From Blastococcus sp. TBT05-19 (GTDB lineage Bacteria > Actinomycetota > Actinomycetes > Mycobacteriales > Geodermatophilaceae): a stretch of DNA of 64,000 nucleotides. The notes below the pieces were generated by a model. It had not been told where the DNA came from. It was given only the letters and a program-made list of their open reading frames with translations, and made no database searches. Where the stretch lies: assembly GCF_003319095.1 (NCBI RefSeq), contig NZ_QOHI01000005.1, positions 346,864 through 410,863 of the forward strand. The letters run 5' to 3'. A program made the position numbers and the translations under genes. Shown here in pieces: positions 53,946 through 64,000 of this stretch (position 1 is its first letter; every line of letters starts with the position of its first letter).

Positions 53946-54260
53946 TCAGGCGACGGTCGCGAAGAGCGGGGTGGCGCCGGCGATGTCGACCAGCCGGCGC
54001 ACCGGGTTCGACGGGCGGCGGAGCTCGGGGATCCGGCCCGCCCGGCGGGCCGCCTCGGTCTCCCGGACCACGAGCCGCAGACCGCGGCAGTCGAGGAAGG
54101 TGGCGGCGGACGCGTCGACGGCGACCGCCCCGCCGTGCCGCTGCCCGGAGGCGTCCCACCGCGCGACCACCGCGGAGTCGACCTCACCGCGCAGCCGCAG
54201 CACGGGGCCGGCCTCCTCGTCGACGAGGTCGATGGCGCCGAACGGCTCGGTGATCTGCAC
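53946..54260 (-). CDS. STAS-domain protein (anti-sigma factor antagonist-like)
   Basis: The 104-aa single STAS domain contains VLRLRGEVDSAVVARWDASG, then VAVDASAATFLDCRGLRLVV, where the usual phospho-acceptor Ser region reads ATFLDCRG, with Asp-Cys in place of the canonical D-S. A RsbV-like phospho-switch at that serine is therefore doubtful. GTG at 54260 is preceded by GGAGGAGCCCGCT. No anti-sigma kinase gene is adjacent. It is divergent from argC. Confidence 0.82.
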   Translation of the reverse strand: MQITEPFGAIDLVDEEAGPVLRLRGEVDSAVVARWDASGQRHGGAVAVDASAATFLDCRGLRLVVRETEAARRAGRIPELRRPSNPVRRLVDIAGATPLFATVA

Positions 54261-54365
54261 AGCGGGCTCCTCCCGTCCGGCGTGCGTCGCCGGACAGCGC
54301 TGACAGTGCCCGGAGGTGCTGACAGTTTCGCGTCCGGTCGCTGCCAGACGGCTGGGAAACCCGGT

Positions 54366-61776
<7,411 letters not shown>

Positions 61777-61778
61777 GC

Positions 61779-62441
61779 ATGTCGTCGTCCCCCCGGCCCG
61801 AGCCGGGTCCTCTCGTGCGCGAGGAGGACCTGCTCGGGCCGGTCGACGTCGTGGCGCGGTCGCTGCTCGGCTGCTGGGTGGTGACCGACCGCCCGGAGGG
61901 CACCGTGGCGCTGCGGCTCACGGAGGTGGAGGCGTACTCGGGGTCGGGGGTGGACCCGGCCGCCCACTCGCACCGTGGTCCCACGCCGCGGGCGGCGATC
62001 ATGTTCGGCCCTCCGGGGCGGCTCTACGTCTACTTCTCCTACGGCGTGCACTGGTGCGCCAACGTCGTGGTGGGTCCCGAGGGCGACGGCGAGGCGGTGC
62101 TGATGCGCGCCGGAGAGGTGGTGGTGGGGGAGGAGCTGGCCCGCTCCCGCCGTCCGGCCGCCCGTTCGCCCCGGGACCTGGCCGGTGGTCCGGCCCGCCT
62201 GACCCAGGCGCTGGGCATCGGGCGCGACGACCTGGACACCGACCTGCTCGACGCCGGCTCCTCCGTGCGCCTGCACCGGGGGACGGCGCCGTCGACCGTC
62301 TCGGCCGGCCCGCGCGTGGGCATCAGCGTGGCGACCGAGCTGCCGTGGCGGTTCTGGGAGACCGACGCGCCGTCGGTGAGCGCCTTCCGGGCGGGTGGCA
62401 GGCCGCGCCCCGGGCGGGCCGGGCAGGATGGTTCCCCGTGA
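61779..62441 (+). CDS. 3-methyladenine DNA glycosylase (AAG/Mpg family)
   Basis: The 220-aa protein is an alkyladenine DNA glycosylase that excises alkylated purines. RLTEVEAYSGSGVDPAAHSH carries the catalytic glutamate, RLYVYFSYGVHWCANVV follows, then DLAGGPARLTQALGI. ATG at 61779 lies 2 bp after argH, so it is probably cotranscribed with the arg operon tail. It overlaps tyrS by 4 bp, although tyrS also has its own promoter-like element. Confidence 0.93.
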   Translation: MSSSPRPEPGPLVREEDLLGPVDVVARSLLGCWVVTDRPEGTVALRLTEVEAYSGSGVDPAAHSHRGPTPRAAIMFGPPGRLYVYFSYGVHWCANVVVGPEGDGEAVLMRAGEVVVGEELARSRRPAARSPRDLAGGPARLTQALGIGRDDLDTDLLDAGSSVRLHRGTAPSTVSAGPRVGISVATELPWRFWETDAPSVSAFRAGGRPRPGRAGQDGSP

Positions 62442-63715
62442 CCGACGTGATCGACGAACTGCACCGCCGCGGGCTGATCGCCCAGAGCACGGACGAGGCC
62501 GCCCTCCGGGAGCACCTCGCCGCCGGCCCGGTCACCTACTACTGCGGGTTCGACCCCACCGCGGCCAGCCTGCACGTCGGCCACCTGCTGCAGTTCATGG
62601 TGCTCCGCGCGCTGCAGCGGGCCGGGCACCAGCCGATCGTCCTGGTCGGCGGGGCCACCGGCCTGATCGGTGACCCCCGGCCGACGTCGGAGCGGGTGCT
62701 GAACGACCCGTCGGTCGTCGCGGACTGGGTGGAGCGGATCCGGGAGCGGGTCGCCCCGTTCCTCGACCTGCCCGCGCAGGAGCAGGGCCTGCGGCCGCCG
62801 ATCTACGTGAACAACCTGGACTGGACGGCGCCGCTCTCGGCGATCGACTTCCTCCGGGACATCGGCAAGCACTTCCGCGTCGGCAAGATGCTGGCCAAGG
62901 AAGCGGTGTCGGCCCGGCTGAACAGCGAGGCCGGGATCAGCTACACCGAGTTCAGCTACCAGATCCTGCAGGCCAACGACTTCCGCGAGCTCTTCCTGCG
63001 GCACGGCTGCACGCTCCAGAGCGGCGGCTCGGACCAATGGGGCAACATCACCGCCGGCGTCGACCTGGTGCGGCGGACCAACAGCGCCTCGACGCACGCC
63101 CTGGCGACCCCGCTGATCACTACCGCCGACGGGAAGAAGATCGGCAAGACCGAGGGGGCGACGGTCTGGCTCGACCCGGACCTCACGTCGCCGTACGCCT
63201 TCTTCCAGTACTGGCTGAACATCGACGACGTCGACGCCCGCACCTGGCTCCCGCTGTTCTCCGAGCGGCCGGCCGAGGAGATCGCCGGGTTGATCGCCGA
63301 GTCGGAGGAACGCCCTGCCGCGCGAGCCGTCCAGCGCGCGCTCGCCGAGGAGCTGACCCGGTTGGTGCACGGTTCCGACCAGCTCCGCCAGGCCGAGGCC
63401 GCCGGACGGGCCCTCTTCGGGCGGGAGGACCTGGCATCCCTGGACGCCGGGACGCTGACGGCCGCGCTGCAGGAGGCCGGCAGCACCACCGTCGACGGCG
63501 AGCTGCCGACGATCGCCCAACTGCTCCAGCAGACAGGCCTGGTGAGCTCGCTGTCCGAGGCCCGACGCACCGTCAAGGAGGGCGGCGCGTACCTGAACAA
63601 CGAGCGCGTCACCGACGGCGACGCGGTGCCGGGGGAGGACGCCTGGCTTCCCGGCGGGTGGCTCGTCCTGCGCCGTGGACGGCGCGCGATCGCGGGCGTC
63701 CGCAAGGGCGGCTGA
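62438..63715 (+). CDS. tyrS: Tyrosyl-tRNA synthetase
   Basis: The 425-aa class I synthetase charges tRNA-Tyr. The HIGH motif appears as LHVGH, the KMSKS counterpart as KIGKT, and a C-terminal S4-like RNA-binding domain includes SLSEARRTVKEGGAYLNNER. GTG at 62438 overlaps the glycosylase stop by 4 bp; CAGGAT 8 bp before it mirrors the pheS leaderless layout. A small CCGCC-CGA-GGCGG hairpin at 63717-63729 just after the stop may be its terminator. Confidence 0.97.
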   Translation: MTDVIDELHRRGLIAQSTDEAALREHLAAGPVTYYCGFDPTAASLHVGHLLQFMVLRALQRAGHQPIVLVGGATGLIGDPRPTSERVLNDPSVVADWVERIRERVAPFLDLPAQEQGLRPPIYVNNLDWTAPLSAIDFLRDIGKHFRVGKMLAKEAVSARLNSEAGISYTEFSYQILQANDFRELFLRHGCTLQSGGSDQWGNITAGVDLVRRTNSASTHALATPLITTADGKKIGKTEGATVWLDPDLTSPYAFFQYWLNIDDVDARTWLPLFSERPAEEIAGLIAESEERPAARAVQRALAEELTRLVHGSDQLRQAEAAGRALFGREDLASLDAGTLTAALQEAGSTTVDGELPTIAQLLQQTGLVSSLSEARRTVKEGGAYLNNERVTDGDAVPGEDAWLPGGWLVLRRGRRAIAGVRKGG

Positions 63716-63767
63716 GCCGCCCGAGGCGGGTCCGGCGGGGGGTGTCCGGCGTCACCGACCCCCGGGT

Positions 63768-63796
63768 TTGACCCCGCCGGGAGGGCCGTGTAACTT
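63768..63796 (+). promoter_or_regulatory. rRNA operon promoter P1
   Basis: TTGACC (63768-63773), a 17-bp spacer and TAACTT (63791-63796) make a strong SigA-type promoter between tyrS and the rRNA leader, with nothing coding after it in the window. Confidence 0.75.
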
Positions 63797-63845
63797 TCTC
63801 TCTGCGCCGCGCGGCCCGGGAGGGCCGCCGGACCGGACACCGCCC

Positions 63846-63874
63846 TTGAGGGCCTCCGGAAACCGGCGTAGAAT
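63846..63874 (+). promoter_or_regulatory. rRNA operon promoter P2
   Basis: TTGAGG (63846-63851), a 17-bp spacer and TAGAAT (63869-63874) form a second, near-consensus promoter 78 bp after P1. Tandem promoters are usual for actinobacterial rrn operons. Confidence 0.8.
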
Positions 63875-63879
63875 TGGAC

Positions 63880-64000
63880 ATCCAGCCAGTGACGGAGCCC
63901 GGAAGGGTCGAGTTGTTGCGCGTCCGCTCCTTGAGAACTCAACAGCGTGCCGAAAGTCAGTGCCAAGTAATACCCCGTGCCGCGGCTCGTGCAGTCGTGG
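63880..64000 (+). other. rRNA operon leader, upstream of 16S rRNA
   Basis: The segment TTGAGAACTCAACAGCGTG at about 63931-63949 is a conserved block of actinobacterial pre-16S leaders, used in antitermination and in processing of the 5' stem. The mature 16S sequence has not begun by base 64000; it should start within a few hundred bases downstream. Confidence 0.8.

Noticed and set aside
63880..64000. Start of 16S rRNA inside the window
   Set aside because: The conserved 5' end of 16S (AGAGTTTGATC) is not reached; only the leader is present.

Overview
The window is a very GC-rich chromosomal segment of an actinobacterium. Four things point this way: heavy GTG start use, many 4-nt gene overlaps, the block order infC-rpmI-rplT-trmH...pheS-pheT...argCJBDFRH...tyrS, and an rrn leader containing the actinobacterial TTGAGAACTCAACAGCGTG block. 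The gene set (DUF3516 helicase, PRC-barrel/DUF2382 stress protein, HemD-like nitrate regulator, mqo) would suit a soil lineage such as Geodermatophilaceae; that family is an inference, since no rRNA is present to test it.

Region 1 (1-8.7 kb) is a rightward run for hexarate catabolism: glucarate dehydratase (cut by the window edge), galactarate/talarate dehydratase and 2-oxoglutarate semialdehyde dehydrogenase. It continues into an ATP-grasp protein, an AEC permease, malate:quinone oxidoreductase and a GlcD-type flavoprotein. Region 2 (8.7-23.3 kb) holds mixed small operons: a Ski2-like helicase, a stress SDR with a SigB-like promoter, homocysteine methyltransferase, an extended YidD, ArfB, twin DUF1905 proteins, several regulators, and a PRC-barrel/DUF2382 plus membrane-protein operon with its own SigB-like promoter.

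Region 3 (23.3-38.6 kb) is the nitrate assimilation locus: nasA, nirB, nirD, then narK and a HemD-OmpR regulator (NnaR type). NasA carries an extra C-terminal module preceded by an internal ribosome binding site. The nasA and narK upstream regions share a 50-bp layout containing GlnR-like half sites. Between nirD and narK lie about 6.5 kb of accessory genes. These include a visibly lower-GC two-gene cassette (DUF5343 plus a Swt1-type HEPN protein with an intact R-x4-H motif), the best candidate here for a poorly described defence or toxin-like system. They also include a DUF2000/AraC pair, a lipoprotein pair, and an XRE-cupin/flavoprotein/methyltransferase cassette.

Region 4 (38.6-54.3 kb) contains a nucleotide-kinase-like protein, a metallo-beta-lactamase-fold hydrolase and a PH-domain protein, followed by infC-rpmI-rplT. 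The infC leader holds four strong consecutive hairpins, and infC itself appears to start at AUC. Accessory genes split the usual infC-pheST block: an AurF-type diiron oxygenase with a divergent TetR regulator, a DUF4873 protein, a LOV-containing EAL/DICT/degenerate-GGDEF protein and a DMT transporter. pheST, an SDR, a DUF1643 protein and a STAS protein follow.

Region 5 (54.3-64 kb) is the arginine operon argCJBDFRH without argG, preceded by a palindromic ARG-like box. It runs into a 3-methyladenine glycosylase gene and tyrS, and ends with two tandem rRNA promoters and the rrn leader; 16S starts just beyond the window. Two families of intergenic palindromic repeats occur twice each. One shows compensatory base changes between copies. 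No CRISPR array, insertion sequence, prophage gene or tRNA was seen.
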